Shown in pieces: positions 22,437-33,296 of a DNA stretch of 64,000 nucleotides (the first letter of the stretch is position 1; the number at the start of each line of letters is the position of its first letter). The notes below the pieces were generated by a model. The model worked only from the letters and a program-made list of their open reading frames with translations. It did no database searches and was not told where the DNA came from. The stretch is taken from positions 992,001-1,056,000 of the forward strand of contig VWND01000001.1 in the NCBI GenBank assembly GCA_009599575.1, in the 5' to 3' direction. The DNA is from Blumeriella jaapii. Its lineage: Eukaryota; Ascomycota; Leotiomycetes; Helotiales; Drepanopezizaceae. The position numbers were made by a program, and so were the translations under genes.

Positions 22437-25400
22437 TTTTCGGTCTTTTAATCCGTTTTTAGCTTTTTTGCTATTAGCTTCTGCGGAAAAATAGCGTCTC
22501 GTTTATCGTTTAAATCACTTTGTTTATTCTGCTTTTTTAAAAAGTGGCTCGATGAAATATCAGTCGAAATATCGTTTAAACTTACGAACGTTCTGATAGC
22601 TTTTTTATCGATAATATTATTAAATATCGCCGCGACGGGTATTTTCCACGACTTTTTTTCGTAAATAATAAATTCCAGCTTTTGTACGTAATTCTACGTT
22701 TTGCAAAAAGCGTTGAAAAATCTTATATTAAAATCGTAAAAATAATCGACTAGTTCGTTATAATTAAAACCGATTAACGCTTTTGCTTCGCGTAAAACTG
22801 ATAGATCGGATTACGATTATTTACCGACGAATGCTTTTGAAAAAGTTCCGAGGCTTGTAAAAAAAACTATTCCACGAAATAGTTCGAAAGTAATCGTTTG
22901 CAGTCGCGACCACCGAGGATATTATAATTGCTTTCGCCGCAATATAAACAGTATCAGATTGCCTATCGGATTATCGTTTTCGAAATAATTTCTATACTTC
23001 TGCGCCGTATAATTGTTCGAATAAACCAGTATTGCGCCGTCGGTTTTTTGGGTTTTAAATCTGACGAAAATCTTTTGCTTAATCGAAAAGCTGACAGAAA
23101 TCATTTCATTTTCCATTTCGTAGCCTTCGGTCTCGTAGTCCGATAAAATAGCCGAGGCCACTGCTTTAAACGCGCTGAAATACGAAAAAGCTGAACTTTT
23201 CTAGATGGTTTTAATCAGCTTTGCGTCGTGGTGTAATTGCAAGTAAGCTTCGATTATTTCCGAGTTATATGCGAAAGCAAGCAAAACGTAATAATCGAGA
23301 ATGGCGTCGATAAAATCTTCGATTTTTTCCTTTTCTTAAAAATCGGCGATATCGAACTTTATAATTATAATACGGTCGGAACCAGCAAAGCCTAAAGCGA
23401 TCGGAACGTCAAAATAAGCCACGAAGCGGCAGTTTTCGGGGTTCCGAATAATTAAAACAGCGAAATAAAGGCCGAAATGCATTTTAAAAGCTTGTTAAAT
23501 AAAATTGTAAAATATATTAGCGAAAAAAGCTGTAAATGCTTTTTGGGTTTTAACCAGTCGGAAATAATACTTATACATAACTATCTTTTTTTTTATAAAA
23601 TGCAGCAATAGCTTGTTTTTTCCGTTATGAAATTTTACGTAATTAACGAATTCGCAGTTTAATTCAGGTAAATTTTAAAGCATATTTTCGGTCGAAAAGC
23701 CAGAAAAGTCGGCTTTTAAAAATACTCGTTGCTTCCATTTTTTTACGTTCCAATCGAGCTTCGTAATCGCGTTAAATGCTTTAGGGTCTGTTTTAAAATT
23801 TGCGTAGCCTAGATAAGCTTTAGCACGTGTTTAAATAATTCTCGCAGTTTTTCGTCGGAATATAAATTAATTATTAAAATCAATTTCGAATACGTCGTAA
23901 TCCGAATTCTTAATAGCAGCGAATCGATCAGCGAAGCCGACAACGTCGATTTCTTTTATAATCAAATCGCGCCGCGTAATAACGTACGTGGAAATAACAA
24001 AACTTGCCGTTTTTTTTAGCGTTAACGTTATTCGTAAAAACGAAATTAAAAAATCGGAGTTTTTCAGCGAAAAAAAGCTCGAATAAAAACGGGTCACCGT
24101 TTTCAAAAGTTTTTTTTATCTGCTCTAGCGTATTATATTTGCAATCTTCCGAAAAAAATTTGGTTTAGTTTTCGTTCGATGCAAAAAGGAAAAAGCTGAC
24201 GGATTTATTTGACCCTTATATAAAAATATCGAAATAAAACTTTTGGATTGTTTCGTCGTCGAAAGCGAAAATTTTAAACAAAATAATTTAATCTTATGCT
24301 TTTTATATAATTTTTTCCGCGATAACTTCGATATTTTTTTCCAAGCTTTTTCGATCGAATCGCGCAATAATCGAAATTTTAAATACTTTTATCAAAATTT
24401 AAAATATTAGCGGTTCGACGTTTTTAAACGCAGCAAACGTTTTTGATATTTGCGTATTCAATTTCGAAAAATTAAATTCAAAATCGTTTAGATTTTTTTT
24501 TTTCGGAATGCTAAGGTTTTTTAAGTTTGATTTTGTAAAATCGTCGCGTTTTCTATTAATTGGCTTAAAACCTATAATTCGGCGTTGATTTTCGGCTGTT
24601 TTTATTCGCGATGCTTTTTTTGTTAACGACGTGAATAGTTTTTTCCTCCGAACAAAAAAGGTTTCGGAAGTATCGGCGCGCTTTTCCACGTTTTTTATTT
24701 CTATCTTTTTCGGAATCGTTTCCATAGGTATAATAAATTTTTTGTATTCGAATAAGCGGTTGTTTACTGTCACGTTTTTGATTTCGTTTTCGAATTCGTT
24801 TTCGATAGTTAGAAATAAAAGTCGTCGAGTTATTTTAGCTGTTCTGAAAGTATTAATTGCTACCGCGTATATTTTTTCGAATTAAACGAAAATAATATTA
24901 GCTTTTTCGTTTCTTTCGTTATCGTAGATTTAAAGTGTCGGAATAGCGTCGTTTCTTTTCTTCGATATAAAAATGCCGTATTTGGCGACGCTTAGTTTTT
25001 TGCTTTAAAAAAGAATCAGATTTAGGATTTCGCAGCCGATTAAGACTTTTTTTAGCGATTGCATAACGTCGTCGACCAGTTTGCAAACAGCCGTAAAAAA
25101 GCCTATAAACCTACGAGCTTTTGAGTTGTTGGCTTTCAGGGTTTGCGCTTTAAAAATATAAGCGTTTAGTATTCAAATTCTTTTTTTGATAAAAGTAATA
25201 ATTTCGAAAAAGCGAGCGAAATGTCGAAGTGAAATAACACCGGTGATTTTGCTAAGAACGTATTTTTGAATATCTTTTTTTCGTTGATTTAACAAAAAGC
25301 GCAATATTCGGTCGGTTATTTTTTTTTTATTATCTCGAGCTTTTTTTGCTTCGGCGAAGGCTTTTAAAGCGTTATCGTAATTCAGCAGGAATTTATCGTA

Positions 25401-25690
25401 ATCAAAGCTTTTGCGAACGAATTCAGCTTTAACGAAGCTTTCGTAATCGAATAAAAATTCGTTAACGTTTTTAATTATTATATCGAATTATTTTATAAAT
25501 ATTTTTACGAAAGCTGCTTATTAATTTAAAATGGCGGTATTATATGCTTGCTTAAATTCGGAAAGATTACGTATAATAGTTCCGTTCCAAAATAAATTAA
25601 AAATAAATTTGCTAGGTTTGGCAACGCTTTGCTTAAGGAACGATATGGTGTCGATAGGTTTGTTAATTAAAAAAATATATTATATTTATT
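22437..25690 (-). pseudogene. Accessory ORF of unknown function at the 3' end of element F
   Basis: Read leftward, a single frame of about 1,080 codons can be followed with scattered RIP-type stops. It begins near 25690 (INKPIDTISFLKQSVAKPSK). A Lys/Arg-rich linker follows in the 24773-24399 part (including FFVRRKKLFTSLTKKASR), then a more globular C-terminal half with YLGYANFKTDPKAF (23830-23780), MHFGLYFAVLIIRNPENC (23480-23420), ILSDYETEGYEM (23150-23115) and KKSWKIPVAAIFNNIIDKK (22670-22610). The frame ends about 22440. No retrotransposon domain or known family is recognised. Its place between integrase and 3' LTR, in the sense direction, matches the position of env or accessory genes in other elements, but no signal peptide or membrane helix is evident, so an envelope protein is not supported. 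A captured host gene is possible. Confidence 0.6.
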
Positions 25691-26159
25691 AAAAAGTAAA
25701 TGGAAAAAAGTACGGGAACTGTAAAGTATTTGTATTTAAAAGTTACGGAAATCCGTATATTGTTTTTTTAATAAATTATGGCTGTTCAGACAAGCATCCG
25801 TTCAGAATAACGAAAAAAAATAAATAATGCAAAAAGTAGCAAATAATAAAATGCATAAAAAATAGTTTTCGTAAAATGTGCGAGCAATATAAATATATTA
25901 AATATGCGGCTTAAATATATACAAAGCTTTTGTTTTGATAAACAAAAGTATAATTAAACAAAAAAAAGTATAATAAGTGTCCCAAATAATATAAAAAAAG
26001 GTTTTAAAAATAAATAATGTATATAAAAACAAAAACAATAAAACAGCGTATAATAAAAAGAAAAAACAATAGATAATAAAAACAGTAAAACAGTTAGTAA
26101 ACAATTTTGTATATATTTTTCTTTTTTTCGGTCATAAGTGAAATTACGATTTAAACTAT
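25691..26159. other. AT-rich gap between pol and the extra ORF of element F
   Basis: About 470 bp of very AT-rich sequence in element F. The only open frame is a hydrophobic, low-complexity minus-strand one (26104-25898) with no resemblance to a protein family. It could be an intergenic leader or promoter of the downstream ORF; I see nothing else. Confidence 0.5.
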
Positions 26160-27641
26160 GCTTTCAGCAGCGGAATCGTCGTTCGGCTGTTTCCAGACCT
26201 TTTTAAAAGGTTTTTTTTTTTTAAAAATATAATCGCTTTAATCGGAGTCGTCGTCGGAATCGCTGAAATCGGAATCGCTGTTTAAATCAAAATTCAAAAA
26301 ATAAATTTGCTGATTTTTTTTGTAAAACCGTTTTAACCGATTGGCGGCGAACGTTCTTTTCAGTTTTGTTTTATCGAGTTTCGTAAGCTTGTAATAGCTT
26401 TTATTTAATTCGGCCTCGTATATTTCGTAAAATCCGAGCCATTTATAATTAAGCTTAGTATCGGCCGATTTATCAATAGCGCGCTGGACGTCGTAAACTA
26501 GGACCAGATTTTTTTTTTTAATTAGTATTTTTTTTAAAACTTTGGTTTTATCTCAGATTTTCTTAGCTGCTTTTCTATACCTTTTTTTTCTTAAAATTAT
26601 TTTTTTCATATTTATATCGCGGTAGTTTAACTATTTAAACCTTATTACTAGCAAATCCGCTTTCGTTTTTACTTTAACCATATTATAAAGCTTTTATATA
26701 GGCCATTTTGTTTTCAGAAGCAGTCGAGCGTTTCTGCCGTATTAAATGAAAAATAAAATCATTTTAATAAAAGCGTATATACATGTGCGTATAGCAAAAA
26801 GCATTTTCGAGAATTTCCGCGATCAACGCTTATAGCCTTTTCGAATGGTTTTTGATAGGCCGTCGAAAATATTTTTATAGCCTCGTTTAACGGATCCGTT
26901 GCTTTTCGAATTGTAAGCTAAAATTTAAATACGTTGAATACCGTATTTTTTTATAAAGGTTTCGATAACGCTTTTGTTTTCGGATCCATTATTAACGTTT
27001 AGCTTGCTAAACAAACCGTATCGATATACAACGTTTTTTCAAAAAAAAATCGTTATAATTTCGGAAGTAGCGTTTCGAAAAAGTCGCCTTTTAAGTTATT
27101 CAAATAAATCGTTAATAGCGAATACGAAGCATATATGGCCGCGATCGGTAATTAATACGCGTGTAACGTCGAAATTAATTTTTTTCCAGATTTTAAAAAA
27201 CTACGTCGGATATAATAGGTTTTTTTCTCGGCCAGACTTTCGTTTTTAATAAAAAATGCAACTTTTGACGAAAGCTTTGCAATCTTCGAAGCATTTTTTC
27301 CATCAGAAATCGTTTTTGATTCGGTAATAAATAGCTTTAGCTTTTTTATAAAACACTTTTTCGTAGGTTTTTTTTATAATTTAAAACTTATCGGCTTTAT
27401 TATTTACTACTAAGCGTTTTTAATATATATTATTTTTTATTTTATACAGCTTTCTGTCGGCTAAAATATAGTCGAAAATCTAGTTTTTAAATAATTTAAA
27501 TTAATAATTTGGCATACTAAATGGTTTAAACAACGTAATTAAATAATATGCGATAAAATAGAAATTTTCGGTTTTGTAATTATCGATTAAAAAGTTATTT
27601 TCGTCGCTAATCGGCTTATCTCGATCGTTTTCGGTTAAATT

Positions 27642-27676
27642 CATTCGCGGTGCTAGCCGAAATAATAACGCGAATG
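27642..27676. repeat. Hairpin-forming 35-bp repeat in element F, copy 1
   Basis: CATTCGCG, a 19-bp loop, then CGCGAATG: a perfect 8-bp inverted repeat. Related copies lie at 27706-27738 and 29651-29685. Confidence 0.75.
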
Positions 27677-27705
27677 CTTTTTCGGCCCGAAAATTAATGT
27701 TTTTT

Positions 27706-27738
27706 ACTCGCGATACCAGCCGAAATAACAACGCGAAT
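27706..27738. repeat. Hairpin-forming repeat in element F, copy 2
   Basis: A degenerate copy whose arms keep TCGCG and CGCGA; the loop shares CCAGCCGAAATAACAA-type sequence with copy 1, 64 bp away. Both copies are read in the same minus-strand frame (FALLFRL in each). Confidence 0.65.
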
Positions 27739-29650
27739 AGTTTTGGCTCTGTAAAACCTAAAGCGCAAATAGCGAAGCAGCCGATTTCGTCAGCAATTTA
27801 TTCGTTAATATTTTATTCGCTTTTTTCAGCGAAATCAAACGAATAAAAACGTTTTCGTTTAGAAAGGCCGTTTGCCGCTGTATTAGTTGTTTTTTTAATA
27901 TATTTGATTTCGAAATTTATAAATCGCATCCAAGCTATCCAATTGATAACGAGCGCTTTTGGTAAATTATTAGCTTTTTTATTTAATTAGTCGACAAAAA
28001 CTTTTGCGTCTGTTTTTAAAATAAAATACACGCCGTACAATTCGCTTTTTATCTTTTTTATTGCTTTGAAAGCGCTTCGATATTTTCGTTTAATAGCATC
28101 GTAGCGTGCTTTAACGAAAGATTATAAGCCGCTTTCGAATCGTAAAAGATGCCGTTTTTTATTTTTATCGATTTGTTATAATACAGCTTCTCAACCGAAA
28201 ATATTAGCGTCGATAATTAAAATAATTTTTTTTGCGTTTGAATTGTAATCGATCCGCACAAGCGATAAGACCGATAAAAGATCGTTTTTAAAAACTTTTA
28301 TAACTTTGTTTTGTTTTTCTTTCTAAACGAAATCGATTTCTTTTTTTATCGTAGCGTAAATAAGTGCAGCTTTCTGAAAAAAGTTTTTGATTTAATTACG
28401 GTAATAAATCACAACGCCAATAAAAGTTCTGGCTTCGGTAATATCTTCGCACTTTTTTTATTCGCAGATCTTTTTAATTTTCTTTCGTTAGAAATAACGG
28501 CCAGCGCTGTCAGTTATATAACCAACGATATTTATTTCGGATATATAAAATTTTGATCGAGGACCAATAATAGCTTTGGCTTTTTCGAAGCAAATTATAA
28601 TTTTGTTAATATTTTAAATATATTTTATTATATAGCGTCGAATTTTAAAAAAAATCTTTTTATTATTATAATATAATCTGGGGCCTTTTATTTCAACGTC
28701 GTTAACGTAAGGAAAAGCAATATCAGAAATGCAAATCATAAAGACTTTGTACACGACTTTTACGAATTAAGCGATTAAATTAATGGTTTCTATAAGTATT
28801 CTCGTTATGCGCAATAAACCGATTAGAATTTAAATTGCCGTTATATTTCGAAATCGTAGATTAAATATTAAATGGTCGTAGCCGGAAAACAAATCGAAAA
28901 AAAAAGCGATCGTCAGTTTTGCGAATTCGTTTGAAAATTAATCGACGTTGAATAGTACGTTAGCGTTTCGTATCGTTATTTTGTTTATTTCGACGATTAC
29001 GGTAATAAATTTATAAATGCTTTTTTTTTTTTTCGCAACGATAAACTATTTGTTTTTATATAAGCCGTGGCAGAATTCGAGGATTTCTTGCTTAATTCGT
29101 TTTTTTAATATTTCGACTATTTTGTTTTAAAAAGCTTTAGGAACTGAAAAAGTCTTTTTTTACCAAGCTTCGTAAAATACGGTTTTGATATCGATGTAAA
29201 GCGTAACGTTAAAGCTGAATTGGCCCATTCGGTGAAATCGAAAGTCATAATCTTTTTTCGGTTGCGTAAAACTTCGTATAAGACTTTTTTTTTTTTTGAC
29301 AGAAATTGGGTTCCGATTGCTAAGTTATTAAATCGTTTTTTTGTAAATCGGCTGCCAAATAATAGACTGGAAAATCGACCGGTAATAAATCTTTCGAGCT
29401 CGCTAATAATTAATTAAAATGGTTTTGTTATTTTATTTTTTTTAAACTAATCGTTAATTCTTCCGAAAATATTCCTACCGGATTTGCTAAAGTTTACGGA
29501 TCGTATTTTATTAGCTTTGCGCTTGTAAAAAGTGCTGATATTAATATAAAAAAGTAAAATATATGGATCGGGTTTATTTAATACGAAAACGAAATTTTCG
29601 GAATTTTTATTCCCGAATTAATAGCCAAAAATATTAATATTGGCCAATTT

Positions 29651-29685
29651 CATTCGCGGTGCTATTTCGATTAATAACGTGAATG
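29651..29685. repeat. Hairpin-forming repeat in element F, copy 3
   Basis: CATTCGCG, a 19-bp loop, then CGTGAATG; about 2 kb from copies 1 and 2, between the protease and RT regions. The same length as copy 1. Confidence 0.7.
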
Positions 29686-30240
29686 CTTTTAGCCGAGTAT
29701 TTTCTAGGTTTTGTTAAAACCCAGCGTCTGTTCTGAAATCAAAGCCGGCTATTCGTTTTCCGATAAAACGTCGATTAAAAAAACCTTATCGCCGGCGACG
29801 ATAATTTAATTTTAAAAGAATCGGTTTTAGTTTCAGAAAAAGGTTTTTATCTGGCCGTTTTCGGTGTATTTGAAATTGACGAGATTTTCCAGGATTCAAA
29901 GCATTTTAAAAATAATAAAATAAAAGCATTTTTTTATTATTAAAAAATCTTTATAAGTAATAATATTTTTAACGTCGATTTTAATATTTCGTACAATTTC
30001 GTCGAATTTAATAATATTTTTATTAACGATCGTATAAATTATTCGTTTGTCGGTGATAATCGGGATACTATTAGCTTTTGCCGTTTTCTGGTTTATATAA
30101 TTAATTTCGGTTTTATTATCGAATAAAACGAAGGCGGTCGTATTTTTTTTAAGTATTATTTTTATTTTTGATGCTTTTATAGCCGTGTAAAAGCAGTTTC
30201 GTCGTTTTAACTTTTGGGTTTTTATAACGAGGGCCAAAAG

Positions 30241-32290
30241 GCTGATTTTTTCCGAAGATTTCTTTTCATCGGCTAAATTAACTGCGATATTGTAAATTTT
30301 CTTTTGGTTTTTTTCTAATTTAAATCGTTTTTTTTTCGAATGATTTTAATTTTTTCGTTTTTTTTTAATACAAAGATTTGTTTGTTAATAATTTTGTCGA
30401 ATTTTCCTTTTGTACTAAATAAATCGCTGAATTTTAATTTAATTTTTTGTTTTATAATTTTTTTAATAATTTCGTCGACGGCTTCGGGGCTGATATATTT
30501 GTCGATTTATTTTTCGCTTCGCATTAGTAATAAGCGTTTAAAAGCTGGAATTTTCTAAATAATTTAAACCGGAATATCGGTATCGATATCGTTTATATCG
30601 TCGTTAATTTTTTTTATTATAAGCGTTTTTCTGATGGTTTTATCGGTTTTTTTTCGAATTTCAAAATTTTTTTTTTTTTCGATTCTGACGTTCTTTTTTA
30701 TACTAATCGGTTTGGCGAATAGGACAGAAACATTTTGCTTTTTTGTGATTCGCTAGTTTGATTATGTAATTATAATATTTGCAGATGCGATATTTGCATT
30801 AGAAATATATGTATTTGTTTTTTATTTATATATTTAAATTCTATTTACATTTAGGGTAGGGGTTTTTTTTTTGATTAGCACGCTTTCGGAAATGTTTTTT
30901 CTTTTATTAATAAAAATCGTTTTCGCATTTTTTTTATTTTCTAAGCAATCGTTCTATTTCGTACCTTTTATTTTTAAGCGAATAGTGTTCAACCAGCTTT
31001 AGTTCTCAGCTTTGTTAAAAGGGCTTATTTCTGTTTCCGTCGGTCCGAGGCAAATCGCTTTATACTTGTTAATATAGCAGACATCATTATTTACACAGAA
31101 ATTAAATGCTTTGCATTTTGAGCGAATATAAGGTTTTTCGCAATAAATTTTTTTATTATTATAGAATTTATATTTAGGGCTACGGGGTTTGTTTTAATAA
31201 TTACTTTTACTATTTTGATAGCCGCGATTTTAATTTCCGCGTTGGTTTTTTCTTTTCTTTTAATAATCGTTATTATAATTAATATTTCGCTGATTCTGAT
31301 CGCTAGCACGAAAAAGTTGCTATTGGGCAGCCATTATTTTTACGGTGGCTTAGCGAAGTTAATCGCTTCGCGTATTTTAAAAGAAGTAATTATTGTAAAA
31401 GCTATTTTAATCGTTTTCGTTATCCGAATTAACGTAAGGGAGTTTTTTTTGCTGTTGCATAAGATCTTCGATTTTGCTTTGAAATTTTTGAATTTTAATA
31501 TCGGTAAATTTTAATACGAAAGTTTCGATATTTTTATTAAGCTTTTCCAAGCCAGTAGATTTTGCAGAACGATTAAATGGTATAATAATTGGTTGTTTTT
31601 TAGCGATTTCGGTAATTCTTAGTGGCTGGGCATGTTTTTGCATTAAAGTTTCTACGTTTTTTTTATAAATAGGGGATGGAGATTTCTTTTAATTTATAGT
31701 TTTAATAATACGTTCGTTTTGGTTTTGTTTAAAAACGAATTTCACAAATTTGAAATACTGATCGAAGATTTCAGAGTCTTGCTTATCAACTTTAAGATGC
31801 TTAATAGTTTTGTTGCGAATGCTGGTTGAAAAGCTAAGTAAAAACAATCTTTTTTGTTTAATCTCGTTTAGAATCTTTTTGTTAACGAAAACGTTAGAAA
31901 CTTTCGTATAAATACGATAATAAGCTTTGAGTTTTTTGGTTTGGCGAATTGTTATAACAAACTATTTAAAAAAAGCGATAATATCGCGAATTTGCTAACG
32001 ATCGTGGTTTCGAAACTCCGATTTTAAAATTTTAATTAGCTTACGCTAGTTTCGAGCCTTAATAGTTTTTTATTTATTTATCGATTTGATAATATCTTTA
32101 ATAATTAGGTTATAATAGCAAAAGAGTTTATCGAACATTTCAGTTTTAAAAATTCCGAAATTCTTACAGGTTTTTTTATATTTTTCGATAAAGTCGGTAA
32201 TATTGGCGCTATTAAATAAGGGTGCACCAAAGGAGCCAGGGAAAGGTATGCGGCCTCGCATAAAAAAACGAAAAGCGTCGTTGTCCATAA
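30241..32290 (-). pseudogene. Element F gag and linker (RIP-degraded)
   Basis: The leftward frame begins about 32288 with MDNDAFRFF and a segment FNSANITDFIEKYKKTC typical of the gag of this gypsy group (a target-binding 'F(D)G.N.T.FL..Y' pattern). The Lys-rich linker continues to 30700 with many stops. An MRGRIPFPGSFGAP segment matches the beginning of the gag capsid region. No clear zinc knuckle was found. Confidence 0.7.
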
Positions 32291-33002
32291 TATTAGCGAA
32301 AATGTTGGTAGGATTTGAATTAAATAAATAAATGTTTTCTAGAATTGCAAATTATAAGTTTTAATATGAAAGGAATCGTTTTCAATAAAAAAACTATTAA
32401 AAAGGTTTTTGTGTTTTTTAAAAAAATTAAATAAAATAAAATTGCGTCTAGACATTTGAATAATATGTCGAAAAACTTGTTTTTTGGTAAATTAACTGGA
32501 TTAATATAATATTGCTGTATAATCCACGGTTTCGATATTCCGTGGCTCAGGCCAATGCACGTACAATTATTTTTTTATTATTTCTAATAAAAAGCTGCAA
32601 ATTGTAATTGCTATAATCACAAAGCGTAAAATCAGAAAGTTGAGTTTTCGCCAAGCGTTTGACCAAAAGAAATCTAGTTTAAAAGGGCCGAGCGCAGCGG
32701 TCGAAGCGTATAAACCAATATTCGATTTGTTATTTTTAAACAAAAAAGCGATTTTCGAACTTTAAACTTCGTACGATTCAGGATTGCCTGACCGTAATTT
32801 TAAACGTTTCTGAAATGTATTGCATTTTTATAATTCAATAACTATACGTAAGATAAAAAAAGCCATTAAGAGTCTTTTACATAATGCAACTGCGAACAAC
32901 ATTATATAAAAGATTTTAAGCCGTAATAGCGAAATATCGAAATCGACCTTGACTGTGAATTTGAAAAATACATCGGCGAATATATAAAAACGAAACACCG
33001 AA

Positions 33003-33027
33003 GTTTGAATCCTTGCGTAGATCACCA
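33003..33027 (-). other. Element F primer-binding site (tRNA 3' end)
   Basis: Two bases inside the 5' LTR, the minus strand reads TGGTGATCTACGCAAGGATT then CAAAC. On the plus strand this is the 3' part of a tRNA: a T-loop-like GTTTGAATCC, then an acceptor strand ending in CCA. This is the classical primer site of LTR retrotransposons. Spacing between T-stem and CCA is one base longer than canonical, so the exact tRNA is not assigned. Confidence 0.6.
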
Positions 33028-33029
33028 AA

Positions 33030-33296
33030 TGTAAAAGTAAGTAGGGAAACCAGACTGATACGGCCATATGTCGGTGGGTAAAATAGTTTAGGGAATTTCT
33101 AAAAAAAACTGAAGAAAAAAAAAGAAAAATAAATAAAAATATAAATTGGACTGCGTGCTTATAATACTATCTAAGGAGATGCTTTGCTTTTATACCTGTT
33201 GAAAGTAGTTAGTGGCAGGGGGTCTCGGAGGGGTCCATGCCTCGACCTTAGCTAAAACTACCAACTCCCATCAATACAAGGTATCACCGTTTTACA
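33030..33296 (-). repeat. Element F 5' LTR
   Basis: 267 bp, TGTAAAAGTAAG...CCGTTTTACA on the plus strand. The terminal inverted repeat TGTAAAA/TTTTACA is perfect in this copy. Confidence 0.95.

Larger units (their letters stand above)
26160..30240 (-). pseudogene. Element F pol: protease, RT, RNase H, integrase
   Basis: The protease region at 30237-29896 is open for 113 codons with FDNKTEINYI where D-S/T-G is expected. RT at about 29300-28600: FFDLFSGYDHL at about 28900, and the active site at 28718-28683 in PYVNDVEIKGP (YVDD with one Asp changed to Asn). RNase H at about 28300-28000. Integrase at about 27350-26700 (ITDRGHICF, then NNGSENK, then NSKSNGSVKRG). The C-terminal domain ends NRLKRFYKKNQQIYFLNFDL near 26330 with an acidic Ser/Asp tail. 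The RT resembles the fungal gypsy group with SGYD and DDVGIKGP motifs. Confidence 0.88.
22035..33296 (-). mobile_element. Element F: large Ty3/gypsy retrotransposon with an extra 3' ORF
   Basis: 11,262 bp inside E, with GTAT on both sides (22031-22034, 33297-33300). LTRs of 267 bp start TGTAAAA and end TTTTACA. Read leftward: LTR, primer site, gag (about 32290-30700), protease, RT, RNase H, integrase (about 30240-26160), a 450-bp AT-rich gap, an extra ORF of about 3.25 kb (25690-22437), LTR. It is the innermost insertion and larger than usual for the superfamily, the excess being the extra ORF. Confidence 0.95.

Noticed and set aside
22437..25690. Envelope gene in element F
   Set aside because: The position fits, but no signal peptide, transmembrane helix or Cys pattern is visible in the readable segments.
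25898..26104. Hydrophobic 68-codon frame as a membrane or envelope protein of element F
   Set aside because: Low-complexity F/I/Y-rich translation of AT-rich DNA with no signal or charged flanks; it is expected by composition.
33001..33027. A genuine tRNA gene at the F primer site
   Set aside because: Only the 3' part of a tRNA is recognisable, and it abuts the 5' LTR in the antisense sense expected of a primer-binding site.
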